NCBI GenBank assembly: GCA_020633415.1
Contig: JACKDQ010000002.1
Coordinates: forward strand, 124,001 to 188,000
Reading direction: 5' to 3'
Length of the DNA stretch: 64,000 nucleotides
Source: Deltaproteobacteria bacterium
GTDB lineage: Bacteria > Myxococcota_A > Polyangia > GCA-2747355
Shown here in pieces: positions 43,874 through 53,848 of the stretch (its first letter is position 1; every line of letters begins with the position of its first letter). Below the pieces are notes generated by a model. That model saw only the letters and a list, made by a program, of their open reading frames with translations. It was not told the DNA's origin and searched no databases. Made by a program: the position numbers and the translations under genes.

Positions 43874-45172
43874 ATGAAATATCGCTTGTTGGCCCTACGC
43901 GCCCTGCTCGGCGGTGCAGCGTCCTGCTTGGCCATTGTGTCCAGCGCAACGCTGTTTGTCTCTAGCTGCGCAAGCGGCGAAACGGAGATCAAGGAGAAGG
44001 CGATCGCCACCGACGCGTCGCTCGGCGACGTTGGCAATGGCGATGGTGCGCTGCTCAGCGATGGGAACGGCCAAGACATTCAAACGACAGTGGTCGACAG
44101 CGACGGTGACGGGCACTGTGCGCCGGGGACGGTCGACCCGCGATGCTTGAGTGACAAGGACTGCGACGACAACGACGACAAGCGCCACCCCGGCGCCGTT
44201 GAAACCTGCGCTGACATCGGCATCGACAACGATTGCGACGGAGACGACCAGGAGGTCGACGCCGACGGCGACGAAAAGGATGATCGCGGTGAAACCTGTA
44301 GCACGAGCTTGCCGGGGATCTGTCAGGCTGGAAAGACTGGCTGCGAAGCAAACCAGCTCAGTTGCCTGAGTGACTATCGGCTCGGTCAGATCAGCGAAAC
44401 CTGCAACGGCGAAGACGACGACTGCAACGGCAAGACCGACGATGGCCAGCTCTGCAGCAACGGCAATAGTTGTCAGGGCCTCAGTGGGTGTCAATGTAAT
44501 GGCCAGGCAGCGTGTATCGGCTCGACGAGCTGCTGCCCAAGCGGCTGCGCCGACACGGAGACCTCAACCGAAAACTGCGGTGGCTGCGGCGTCGGCTGCG
44601 GCGCCAGCGAGACCTGCGGCGCGGGCAAGTGCGAGTGCGGCACGACGATCGGCAGCGTGGGCGGCGGAACTGCCTGCCCGACGGGAACGCACTGCGACGG
44701 CACGAGCTGCGTGCTCGACTGCACCACCAAAGGTAACCAAGCGACGACGGCACTTGCGGCCAGCAGCGGCGGTGGGTTCGGCGACAAGGGTCCGAGCGCA
44801 ATGATCGACGGCGCGCTGCAGTCTTCCTGCGGGTTTCACTGGATCACGGCGACATCGACGCCGGCCGACAGTTGGATCGAGCTCAGCTGGTCCAATGCTG
44901 TGCGGATCAACCAGATCGAAATCGATACCGCCCCGGAAGCCGGCGCCTGCTCGATGTCATCGGGGCGAACACTCGCCGGCGGCACGTTGCAGTACCATGA
45001 TGGCAGCAAGTGGGTAGCGATCGACACGATCAGCAACAAGCTCGACGACTGGACGGCAGCCTTCCCCACGTTAGAAACGCGGCGATTGCGGATCTATGGC
45101 GCCCACGCCTCCAACAAGGGGCACTTCGATTCAAACCCGATGATCTTCGAGTGGAAGGTCTACTGCCGCTAG
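43874..45172 (+). CDS. MopE-type metal-binding and discoidin-like surface lipoprotein
   Basis: 432 residues. Signal region ending FVSSC (Cys32), then a short Asp/Gly-rich linker. Residues about 75-135 are a MopE/PF11617-type metal-binding unit (DSDGDGHCAPG, CDDNDDKRHPGAVETC, DNDCDGDDQEVDADGD), and a second, shorter copy is near 175-195 (CNGEDDDCNGKTDDG). A Cys-rich region (about 195-285) resembles DUF/IGFBP-like repeats. The C-terminal about 140 residues are a galactose-binding/F5/8-type (discoidin) domain (PSAMIDGALQSSCGFHWITA, WIELSWSNAVRINQIEID, RLRIYGAH). A calcium- or copper-binding adhesin exposed on the cell surface is the most likely role. Confidence 0.82.
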   Translation: MKYRLLALRALLGGAASCLAIVSSATLFVSSCASGETEIKEKAIATDASLGDVGNGDGALLSDGNGQDIQTTVVDSDGDGHCAPGTVDPRCLSDKDCDDNDDKRHPGAVETCADIGIDNDCDGDDQEVDADGDEKDDRGETCSTSLPGICQAGKTGCEANQLSCLSDYRLGQISETCNGEDDDCNGKTDDGQLCSNGNSCQGLSGCQCNGQAACIGSTSCCPSGCADTETSTENCGGCGVGCGASETCGAGKCECGTTIGSVGGGTACPTGTHCDGTSCVLDCTTKGNQATTALAASSGGGFGDKGPSAMIDGALQSSCGFHWITATSTPADSWIELSWSNAVRINQIEIDTAPEAGACSMSSGRTLAGGTLQYHDGSKWVAIDTISNKLDDWTAAFPTLETRRLRIYGAHASNKGHFDSNPMIFEWKVYCR

Positions 45173-45212
45173 CGCGAGTCAGTCCGCGCGGCGCGTGTTC
45201 ACTCGATCGGCG

Positions 45213-46682
45213 CTAAGACCAGCGCTGGCGATTTGCGATCGCGCGCTGATAGAGCGCGAGATAGGCCGTCGCCGAGGCTTGCCAGCCAAAGTCTTCGCTC
45301 ATCGCCGCACGGCGCAGCGCAGCTAGATGCTGCGGACGATCGAAGTAGGTCGAAACGGCCCAGCCGATGGTGTCAAACAAGGCCGCAGGCGTGGCCGCCT
45401 CAAAGACAAAACCTGTCCCGTCGCCGCTGGCTTCGTCGTAGTTTCTCACGGTGTCAGCCAAACCACCGGTCGCCCGCACGATAGGGAGCGTTCCGTACTT
45501 GAGCGAATAGATCTGATTGAGCCCACACGGCTCGTAGATCGACGGCATCACAAAGAAGTCGCTGCCGGCCTCGATCAGATGGCTGAGCGCTTCGTCGTAG
45601 CCGAAAAACGAACCGACGCGGCCCGGCCAGCGAGCGGTGAGCTCGCCGAAAAATCCCTCGAGTGCGAGGCTTCCTTGGCCGAGGACAACAAACTGCATGC
45701 TCAGTTGAGCGAGCGCACGCTCGATCGTACCGCGCAAAAGCTCGAGACCCTTCTGCGGCGCAAAGCGACTTACCACGCCAAATAGCGGAACGTCGGCCCG
45801 TTGTTCCAGGCCAAAGCGCGCTTGAAGCGCCGCTTTGCAGCGCCACTTGCCGGTCAGATCGTCGATCGAAAAGTTCGCAGGCAGCAGCCGGTCGGTCGAC
45901 GGATCCCAATGCTCGTAATCCACCCCGTTGAGGATGCCAACGAAATCGTCGCCGCGGTCGGTGAGGTATGGGGCCAAGCCCTGTCCGCCGACGGGATCGA
46001 CGAGTTCCTTGGCATGGGTCGGCGAAACGGTCGTCAGCGCATCGGCGAAGAAGATGCCCGCCTTGAGCAGGTTAAGCCGTCCGTGGTCCTCGATCACCCG
46101 CGGTGTCAACCATTGGTCACCGACGCCAAGGTAGCCGAATAGTTCCCCATCGAACACGCCTTGGTAACCGATATTGTGAATCGTCAGCACGCTTGCCACG
46201 CCCGACAGCGGCGAGAGGATCCGGTCCCAGGTCTTGAGAAACATCGCCGCCAGCGCCGTCGGCCAGTCGTGTAGGTGAACGACGTCTAGCCCAAGTTGGC
46301 GATCCTTTGCCAGCTGCAGCGCGGCCTTGCTGAGCAACGCAAACCGATAGCCGTTGTCGGCATAGCCCTCGCCGCCAGCATCGTAGATGCCGGGTCGGTC
46401 AAAGCTCTCCTGGTGGTCGATCAACAGCACTGGTACTTCGCCATCGAGTGAGCTGCGCCACACACCAATCCAATGTTCGGCCCCTTGACCCAAATGAACG
46501 CAGGCCGACCCATCGAAAACCAGCTTGTGACGTTGACGATCGATCGCCCGGTAAAGCGGCATCACCACGCTGACCCGATGCCCCTGGCGGTGCAACGTCT
46601 TACTCAACCCCGCGACAACGTCGGCCAAGCCGCCGACCTTGGCAAAGGGAACGCACTCCGAGCAAATGAAGAGGATATTCAT
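45213..46682 (-). CDS. glgA: Glycogen (starch) synthase GlgA, GT5
   Basis: 489 residues from ATG 46682 (MNILFICSECVPFAKVGG). Lys15 of KVGGLADV binds ADP-glucose; HLHDWPTA, HNIGYQG and the C-terminal EPCGLNQIYSLKYGTLP (catalytic Glu) are all intact, and the length is normal. It elongates alpha-1,4-glucan from ADP-glucose (or UDP-glucose). No other glg gene is adjacent. TACAAT at about 46727-46722 on the minus strand may be its -10, giving a leader of about 30 bases. Divergent from the 46800 lipoprotein. Confidence 0.95.
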   Translation of the reverse strand: MNILFICSECVPFAKVGGLADVVAGLSKTLHRQGHRVSVVMPLYRAIDRQRHKLVFDGSACVHLGQGAEHWIGVWRSSLDGEVPVLLIDHQESFDRPGIYDAGGEGYADNGYRFALLSKAALQLAKDRQLGLDVVHLHDWPTALAAMFLKTWDRILSPLSGVASVLTIHNIGYQGVFDGELFGYLGVGDQWLTPRVIEDHGRLNLLKAGIFFADALTTVSPTHAKELVDPVGGQGLAPYLTDRGDDFVGILNGVDYEHWDPSTDRLLPANFSIDDLTGKWRCKAALQARFGLEQRADVPLFGVVSRFAPQKGLELLRGTIERALAQLSMQFVVLGQGSLALEGFFGELTARWPGRVGSFFGYDEALSHLIEAGSDFFVMPSIYEPCGLNQIYSLKYGTLPIVRATGGLADTVRNYDEASGDGTGFVFEAATPAALFDTIGWAVSTYFDRPQHLAALRRAAMSEDFGWQASATAYLALYQRAIANRQRWS

Positions 46683-46763
46683 CGACTCTAGGTAACCCGT
46701 CGAAGGCAAAGTAGAAATGGATTGTAGCCCAGTCCTCAGCCGAGGTCGATCCAACGAAGGCCC

Positions 46764-46792
46764 TTGGCGTGCGTCTTGAGCGATCCTAGACT
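46764..46792 (+). promoter_or_regulatory. Predicted promoter of the 46800 lipoprotein gene
   Basis: TTGGCG (46764-46769), exactly 17 bp, TAGACT (46787-46792), then 7 bases CCCGGCC to ATG 46800. No ribosome binding site. The best-formed leaderless promoter in the window. Confidence 0.6.
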
Positions 46793-46799
46793 CCCGGCC

Positions 46800-47333
46800 A
46801 TGACGATTAACATCCTGAGACCAACAAAGCTGTTATTCGTCGCCGCGCTTTGCCTGTTGGGCGGGTGTAGCGACAGCAAAGCGCCAGCCAACGACGCTGC
46901 GGCGGCCGACCAACGGATCACCGACGCCACGCTACCCAGCGATAGCATAGCGGTCGACGCGCTGAAAACGCTGACCTGCCCGGACCAAGTCCCTCAAGCA
47001 GGCACCGCTTGCGACGGCAAGGCACTGTGCAGCTATGCGGGCCCCGCCAACAAAGACGGCAAATGCCCGCTGGCTGCGTGTCAGGGCAGTGGTTCGACCT
47101 GGAACCTGCTCTACACCTTCTCTTGCGATCAGCCCTGCCAGCCAGCTTGCGACAACGGACAGGTCTGCCTAAGCGTCACCACCGGGCAAGTGACAAACAG
47201 CTGCAAGCCTTCGCCCTGCCCAACCGCTGGGCTAGCTGAGAAATGCGCCTGCACGCTCTGCCCAGCCGAGACCAACCACTGCAACGTCTTGCCAGGCCGT
47301 GTGAGCTGCGACAACGTCGCCCCCAACGGCTAA
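46800..47333 (+). CDS. Small Cys-rich lipoprotein
   Basis: 177 residues from ATG 46800. Signal peptide with lipobox LLGGC (Cys at about residue 24), Asp/Ala/Ser linker (NDAAAADQRITDATLPSDS), then about 120 residues with 18 cysteines in several CxxC and CxxxC arrangements (CPDQVPQAGTAC, CNVLPGRVSC). It is similar in build to the lipoproteins at 5792, 22330 and 54279. Function unknown; surface-exposed disulfide-rich domain. It converges on the membrane-protein gene with a 4-bp overlap at the stops. Confidence 0.72.
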   Translation: MTINILRPTKLLFVAALCLLGGCSDSKAPANDAAAADQRITDATLPSDSIAVDALKTLTCPDQVPQAGTACDGKALCSYAGPANKDGKCPLAACQGSGSTWNLLYTFSCDQPCQPACDNGQVCLSVTTGQVTNSCKPSPCPTAGLAEKCACTLCPAETNHCNVLPGRVSCDNVAPNG

Positions 47334-47683
47334 CCACTAAGTTTGCGGGCGGCGACACCGACCATCAGTAGGCCGACGCAGATCACCAAAAAACCGGCCG
47401 CACCCAGGTAGCACCAAAACAGCACGCGCCGTCTGCCGCGCTCAGGCAAGCGCTCGTGAAGTCGCAGTGGGCGCCAGATCCAGCTGGCGGGCAGCGGGCC
47501 CTGGCGCCGCAGCACGCGATAGAGCAACAGATGGTAGTACGCGCCCGCGGGAATACCGACCGCCGCTCCGACGGCGGTTACCAAACAGCCGGCAACAAAC
47601 AAGCGGCTACCACCGATGGCGAACAGCGCCGCCGTAGCGACCAGCCCCAACAAGATGCCGCAAACGATCAACACCTCGCGCAT
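47330..47683 (-). CDS. Small membrane protein of unknown function
   Basis: 117 residues from ATG 47683, which overlaps the stop of the UPF0462 gene as TGATG. Two hydrophobic regions near the N-terminus (about 5-50) and one near the C-terminus, separated by an Arg-rich cytoplasmic segment (RVLRRQGPLPASWIWRPLRL). It is the last gene of a tightly coupled three-gene set. Unrecognised. Confidence 0.6.
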   Translation of the reverse strand: MREVLIVCGILLGLVATAALFAIGGSRLFVAGCLVTAVGAAVGIPAGAYYHLLLYRVLRRQGPLPASWIWRPLRLHERLPERGRRRVLFWCYLGAAGFLVICVGLLMVGVAARKLSG

Positions 47684-48279
47684 CAGATCTTCACGCGACG
47701 CCCTGGAAACCACTGTTCGCAGCATCGAACGTCATCGACCTCGCACCAACGATGCTCGATAAACAGTTCTAGCCGATGAAAATCGAGCGCACCTCGCGCG
47801 TCATCGGTAGACCAGGCGCAGTGCGTGCGCGGATTCTGCCCGTGGATCGCATAGGCATTGATCCGATGCGGTTCGGCGGGCAACAGCGTGCGCGAAAAAA
47901 CCGCGACACAGCGCCAGCGATCGTCGCCGAGCGCAACCTTGAGCGACTGCGGTCGCAGGTGTTCATCAACGATCTGTCGCACGCCGCGCAGCCGTAACAT
48001 CAAATAGTGACCGTGTGGCCCGAACTCGAGTTCGATGTATTCGTGATCAGCGCCGGCGATGAACAGCTCGACCACCTCGTGTTCCCAGAGTTTCCAAAGG
48101 CGCCCCTCGGCTGCTTCTGGAGGCGGATCGGCAAAATACGGCGCGTCGATCACCACGGCGACTGAGCGCAGATCGCGAGCGATCGACAGCTCGTAGCGCT
48201 GCGCGAACGGCTTGCCGTCGAAACAGCGGTCGATCACCAGCGGCGCTAGCGTGAATTGGCTAGACTCATCGCTGCCCAT
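47683..48279 (-). CDS. UPF0462 family protein (homologue of human C4orf33)
   Basis: 198 residues from ATG 48279. The family line is recognisable: VIDAPYFADPPP, LWEHEVVELFIAG, YIELEFGPHGHYLMLRLRG and INAYAIHGQNP correspond to APFFRDPP, LWDYEVVEAFF, YLEVELCPHGQHLVLLLSG and FNSFAIHG of C4orf33. The fold is probably a carbohydrate-binding family 9-like beta-sandwich. Biochemical function is unknown in any organism to my knowledge. Upstream sequence in frame is Arg-rich shadow and not part of the gene. It overlaps both neighbours (34 bp and TGATG), so the trio is an operon. Confidence 0.8.
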   Translation of the reverse strand: MGSDESSQFTLAPLVIDRCFDGKPFAQRYELSIARDLRSVAVVIDAPYFADPPPEAAEGRLWKLWEHEVVELFIAGADHEYIELEFGPHGHYLMLRLRGVRQIVDEHLRPQSLKVALGDDRWRCVAVFSRTLLPAEPHRINAYAIHGQNPRTHCAWSTDDARGALDFHRLELFIEHRWCEVDDVRCCEQWFPGRRVKI

Positions 48280-48719
48280 AGTCCCGCCAGCGCAAAGAAC
48301 GGCGTCGCTAATAGTGTGCCGCCCAGAGCGAAGCAGCAGACGCCGACACCGGCGGCGCCGGACGCCGCCAGCGCCCAACTGCAGCTGCCTACCAAGATCT
48401 GTTCTCGACGACGATCGGCGCGACAAAGTCGACCGTCGCCCACACGACCGCTGATCACCACGCACGACACACCGCTCTGCCGGCACAAGGCATCGGCGTG
48501 TTGCTGAAGCGCCACGATCAACTGATCCCGAGCGCGCCAGTGCAAATGCTCGTCGAGATCGAAACGCAGCTCGCCTCCCGTTCGCGCCGCGCAGTGCTGC
48601 TCGACGATCTCGCAACCGACCCGATACAACTCGGTCAGCGGAAGGTCGGGCAGCTTCGCCTGCAAGCCGACTGGCGATCGCACAACCAGGGCGTTATCGA
48701 TGTCGTTTCGCGTCTCCAC
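48246..48719 (-). CDS. Hypothetical membrane protein
   Basis: 157 residues from GTG 48719. The N-terminal two thirds are soluble, with an LTELYRVGCEIVEQHC helix and a strand-rich piece; the end carries two adjacent hydrophobic segments (SWALAASGAAGVGVCCFALG and ATPFFALAGLWAAMS). No family recognised. Its 3' end overlaps the start of the UPF0462 gene by 34 bp in another frame. First gene of the coupled trio. Confidence 0.55.
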   Translation of the reverse strand: METRNDIDNALVVRSPVGLQAKLPDLPLTELYRVGCEIVEQHCAARTGGELRFDLDEHLHWRARDQLIVALQQHADALCRQSGVSCVVISGRVGDGRLCRADRRREQILVGSCSWALAASGAAGVGVCCFALGGTLLATPFFALAGLWAAMSLANSR

Positions 48720-48854
48720 CTGTCTCTATGTTCACCGATCGACGCGTCCAGGACCAGGGGGCGAACGCTCCGACCTGATCCTACATTGGTGCAACGTGCA
48801 CCGGTGTCGCGATTTCCTCTGCGCGTTCGGCGAATCACTGGTTACCATCGAAAG

Positions 48855-49481
48855 ATGCTTCGGGCGATCTTGCCGGTCTTGGCAACGCTTTTGCTGATCT
48901 CGACACCACTTGATGCGGCGATGCCCAAGGCGCTGCGCCAACAGCTCGCGCGCGGCGAGGTCGTCACCCATTACTACAAGACGCCAGCCGGTCTCGGCAC
49001 CGGCTGGGCGATGGCCATCGTTAACGCCCCCCCCGAGCAGGTCTTCGCGGTGATCGCCGACGTCGAGCGCTATCACGAATTTTTCAAACGCGTAGTGCAA
49101 AGCCGGATCGTCGCCCGGCAACTGGGCAGCTACGACTTCTACTACAAGATCGATCTACCCTGGCCGTTGTCGGACCTCAGCTGCACCACGCGCAACGTCC
49201 ACGAAATCGACCGCAAAAAGCGGCGATTCAAGCGCAGCTGGACCCTGCTCAACGGAACGTTTAGCCACAACCAAGGCTATTGGCTGGTCCAAGCCTATCC
49301 CGATAACAAAACGCTGCTGACCTATTCAGTGCTGTTGCGCCCTAAGCTGTCGCTGCCCCAGTCGATCCTCAACTATGTCAGCAAGGTCGCCCTGCCACGA
49401 TCGGTCAAAGCGGTCCGCAAGCGCGTCGGAGACCTGCAGAAAACACGAGTGAATTCAAAGAGCTCGACGAAAGCGCCCTAG
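48855..49481 (+). CDS. Exported SRPBCC (START/COQ10-like) lipid-binding-fold protein
   Basis: 208 residues from ATG 48855. Signal peptide (LRAILPVLATLLLISTPLDA). The SRPBCC pattern is clear: GTGWAMAIVNAPPEQVFAVIADVERYHEFFKRV, DLSCTTRNVHEID, YWLVQAYPDNKTLLTYSV and the C-terminal long helix. COQ10-like domains bind hydrophobic ligands such as quinones, and export suggests a periplasmic lipid carrier. TACCAT six bases before the ATG fits the leaderless pattern. Confidence 0.8.
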   Translation: MLRAILPVLATLLLISTPLDAAMPKALRQQLARGEVVTHYYKTPAGLGTGWAMAIVNAPPEQVFAVIADVERYHEFFKRVVQSRIVARQLGSYDFYYKIDLPWPLSDLSCTTRNVHEIDRKKRRFKRSWTLLNGTFSHNQGYWLVQAYPDNKTLLTYSVLLRPKLSLPQSILNYVSKVALPRSVKAVRKRVGDLQKTRVNSKSSTKAP

Positions 49482-49544
49482 CCGAGACCGACCGGCCCCC
49501 ACAAAAACGCTCAAGATCGCCGAAAAACGGCCGATTTTCTAAGT

Positions 49545-50597
49545 GTGCAGGATATACCAAGAAGACTGCGCTGTTTTGACGGCCAATGGGCGCTTGAGGT
49601 CGAAACCTACGTCGAGATCTACGACGGCATTTTTCGCCCCAAGTGGCGCAGAATCATGGGTGCAGCTTCGATCACCACCGAGCTGCTGAGCGTGTTTCGC
49701 GCCCAGGCCTTGGCCGAGGGCGCCAACGCGCTGATGGCTCATGAAACCGAGTGGGACGACGGTCGCTGCTACGAAGCGAAAAACGGCCGCTGGGTGCTCA
49801 CGCCGGTCTGGGCGCCGCAAAGCGGCGGTGAACCCGAAGACGTCAAAGAGCTCAAAGAGCGGCTATCGAATATGGAGCAGCTGCTCGGCACGCTGCGCGG
49901 TTCGATCGAGCGGCTAGAGACGATGCTCGCCGCAGGGATCGATCCCGCCGCGCTCAAGGCTGCTGCCCAAGGCGCGCTACCTCGCGGCGACGACGCCGAG
50001 AACGAGATGCTCGCCGGACTGGGCCTCGACGGTGCGATGCCCGAGATGGGCTTTATGCCGGAGCCGGAGCCTGAGCCGGAACCTGAGCCCGACGAACCCG
50101 TCGAGCTGTCCGACGATATCGCCGCGATGCTCGACGGCGCCAACGCCGATGACGATCTGCCAACCAACGAGCGCGTCATGAGCGCGGTCGCACACGCTTG
50201 TGCCGATATCCTTGGCGGACTCCCCGAGCCCGTCGGTGAGGATGTGCTCGAATCGATCGTCAACAACAAGCCGATTCTCGCCGTGCTGCAAATCACCGGG
50301 GGGTTCACCGGCATGGTGGCCTTTGCCGCCACCGAGGACCTAGCACGCTTGCTGGCAGGTAAGGGTGGCGCGACCGCCGATGGAGAAGAGGCCCTGATCG
50401 ATGGACTGACCGAGTGGGCCCAGCCCCTGGCGCGAAAAGTGGCAAAGATCTTCGGCAGCGGCTCGATGGCCGCACCGCCGGTTGTCGATCGCGGCGACCA
50501 AGAAACGCTCGAGCATTTTGCCGGCCAGGCAGCCGAGAAGTACTACGGGAGCTTCGGCGCCGACGACTTGGTCTGCTGCTTCATCATCGAACAGTAG
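49545..50597 (+). CDS. Protein with coiled coil, Pro-Glu repeat and CheX-like C-terminal domain
   Basis: 350 residues from GTG 49545 (an ATG at codon 38 is an alternative start). Residues 1-85 are a small alpha/beta region; 95-130 a coiled coil (VKELKERLSNMEQLLGTLRG); about 175-187 PEPEPEPEPEPDEP; 190-350 a domain like CheX/CheC phosphatases (VAHACADILGGLPE, AVLQITGGFTGMVAFAATED, LTEWAQPLARKVAKIF). The catalytic ExxN motif of CheX is not preserved (EWAQ), so phosphatase activity is doubtful and a binding role is more likely. Its 3' end overlaps the convergent membrane-protein gene by 14 bp. Confidence 0.65.
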   Translation: MQDIPRRLRCFDGQWALEVETYVEIYDGIFRPKWRRIMGAASITTELLSVFRAQALAEGANALMAHETEWDDGRCYEAKNGRWVLTPVWAPQSGGEPEDVKELKERLSNMEQLLGTLRGSIERLETMLAAGIDPAALKAAAQGALPRGDDAENEMLAGLGLDGAMPEMGFMPEPEPEPEPEPDEPVELSDDIAAMLDGANADDDLPTNERVMSAVAHACADILGGLPEPVGEDVLESIVNNKPILAVLQITGGFTGMVAFAATEDLARLLAGKGGATADGEEALIDGLTEWAQPLARKVAKIFGSGSMAAPPVVDRGDQETLEHFAGQAAEKYYGSFGADDLVCCFIIEQ

Positions 50598-51186
50598 CGT
50601 CGAGCTGCGACCCACGACCGTGGCTGCACGGTGCGTCGCTCCATTGCGGACAAGCGAAGCAACGATCGCCAGCGCAACCCTGCTCTCCCTCGAGCGAACA
50701 GTCGAGCATCCGCCGAATCCAACCGATCTGCTCGGCCGCGACCTTTCGTCCGGTCAAGCCGGCAAGATACAGCGCACCAGCGAATACCAGGCAGACCGGC
50801 AACACCCACAGCGCTGTCGGCGAACGACCAAGTGTCGCCTGCGACATCGCAAAGATCGCCGCGGAGATCGTGGCAAAAGCGATGCATGCGTAGCTAAAGG
50901 CCAGCCCGGTCCAAATCGCCGGCCGCGGCCCAAAGCGTCCAAAGATCCGCGCCTGTCCGTCTTGATGGTCGTAAACTTCCGCAGATAACCACGGCGACCA
51001 AAAGTGACGGTGATCGCCCTTGATTAACAGTTCGATGTGTCGGTCGACTACCGTTCCCTCACACTTACACGTCGCGCTGGCCAACCCCTGCCTAATGCGC
51101 TCCAACAACTGCTCCGGCGCAACGTCGACGACGCGTTCGAGCGTCGGCCGGAGTCGTATCCCCCGCTGAATCTCGCTTTGTTCCAT
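50584..51186 (-). CDS. Conserved hypothetical protein with two transmembrane helices
   Basis: 200 residues from ATG 51186. A soluble N-terminal domain (HIELLIKGDHRHFWSPWLSA, EVYDH, IFGRFGPRPAIWTG) precedes two hydrophobic helices (GLAFSYACIAFATISAAIF and ALWVLPVCLVFAGALYLAG) and a cytoplasmic end. I recall the segment RHFWSPxLxxEVxxxxxGxxxxGRFGPxPxVWT from conserved hypotheticals of Bacteroidetes and others, function unknown. Divergent from typA. Confidence 0.7.
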   Translation of the reverse strand: MEQSEIQRGIRLRPTLERVVDVAPEQLLERIRQGLASATCKCEGTVVDRHIELLIKGDHRHFWSPWLSAEVYDHQDGQARIFGRFGPRPAIWTGLAFSYACIAFATISAAIFAMSQATLGRSPTALWVLPVCLVFAGALYLAGLTGRKVAAEQIGWIRRMLDCSLEGEQGCAGDRCFACPQWSDAPCSHGRGSQLDATVR

Positions 51187-51315
51187 CGGCTCAGCATATG
51201 CGCAAGCGGAGGCGAAAAACCACCCTCCCCTTTGGCGACAAAAGCCAAGTATTAGCCGCCCCGCTGTGCTATAGGTCGCCCGCGACAACGGGCATAGACA
51301 GCCCAACCCATTGAT

Positions 51316-53114
<1,799 letters not shown>

Positions 53115-53121
<7 letters not shown>

Positions 53122-53148
53122 CGGCAGGGCCGAGCTAGCGGCAAGGCC
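53115..53148. repeat. Two tandem 17-bp units across the typA stop codon
   Basis: GAGCTAGCGGCAGGGCC is followed directly by GAGCTAGCGGCAAGGCC (one mismatch) and a partial third GAGCT. The first unit contains the typA stop codon. It is probably a recent slippage duplication. Confidence 0.7.
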
Positions 53149-53167
53149 GAGCTTTGCTGGGCCGCGC

Positions 53168-53848
53168 TCAGCAGGGCCCGGCGTGCTGAACCGATACACC
53201 GGCGGCAGCGGCACGGCAAGCATTGCTGAACGTCACGCCGTTGCAGCCACAGACCGGATCGAACTGTGCGGTGCAGGTCTGCGGTCGCGGTTCGCACACA
53301 CCCATCTGATCGGCCACACCGCAATGGCCACCCTGATAGTTGCAGTAATCCGACGTGTCTCGGCAACGCAAACCAACGATGCCACCACAGCGCTCGACGG
53401 TGCAGGCGATCTTGGTGCAACCAACGAGGCCGTTGTTGCACATGCAGGTGTTGCATCCATCGCTGGCCGGAAAACTCGCACCGTGCGCGTACAGCTGACC
53501 GTTGAACGTGCAGCCTATCGGCGGGCAGGCCTTTTCCGTGCATCCAACTTGACCGTCGTTGCAGACGCAGGTGTTACAGCCATCGGCTGCCGGAAAACTC
53601 GCACCATCGGCGTATGTCCGTCCATCGACGGTGCAGGTCTTCGGACAGGCGCGCAGCGTGCAACGGACCCTCCCCGCGCTGCAGCTGCAGCTGTTGCAGC
53701 CATCAGTCGCCGCGAAGGTCTCGCCGTCGCCATAGGTCGCACCATCATAGGTGCAGGTATCGCCCCCACCACAGCCCGCAGATTGCTGCTTTGCCGCAAC
53801 CAAGAACAGCAACGCCACCGGAATAAGCGCCATCACGCGACCACGCAT
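53168..53848 (-). CDS. Secreted Cys-rich protein with three VWC/pacifastin-like repeats and a Kazal-like domain
   Basis: 226 residues with a signal peptide (MRGRVMALIPVALLFLVAAKQQSA) and AAGGAG upstream. Three repeats of about 37 residues share the pattern CTxDGxxYxDGxxFxAxDGCNxCxCxxGxVxCTxxxCP (repeat starts CTYDGATYGDG, CTVDGRTYADG, CTFNGQLYAHG), as in VWC or pacifastin-type modules. The C-terminus has a Kazal-type segment CTAQFDPVCGCNGVTFSNAC followed by the AAAAGVSV-x4-GPC end. Both module types are known as protease inhibitors in animals and occasionally in predatory bacteria. A secreted inhibitor or adhesion protein is inferred. Confidence 0.8.
   Translation of the reverse strand: MRGRVMALIPVALLFLVAAKQQSAGCGGGDTCTYDGATYGDGETFAATDGCNSCSCSAGRVRCTLRACPKTCTVDGRTYADGASFPAADGCNTCVCNDGQVGCTEKACPPIGCTFNGQLYAHGASFPASDGCNTCMCNNGLVGCTKIACTVERCGGIVGLRCRDTSDYCNYQGGHCGVADQMGVCEPRPQTCTAQFDPVCGCNGVTFSNACRAAAAGVSVQHAGPC

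Noticed and set aside
49508..49542. Hairpin GCCG-AAAAA-CGGC followed by TTTT upstream of the CheX-like gene
   Set aside because: The stem is only 4 bp, so a terminator call is not supported.
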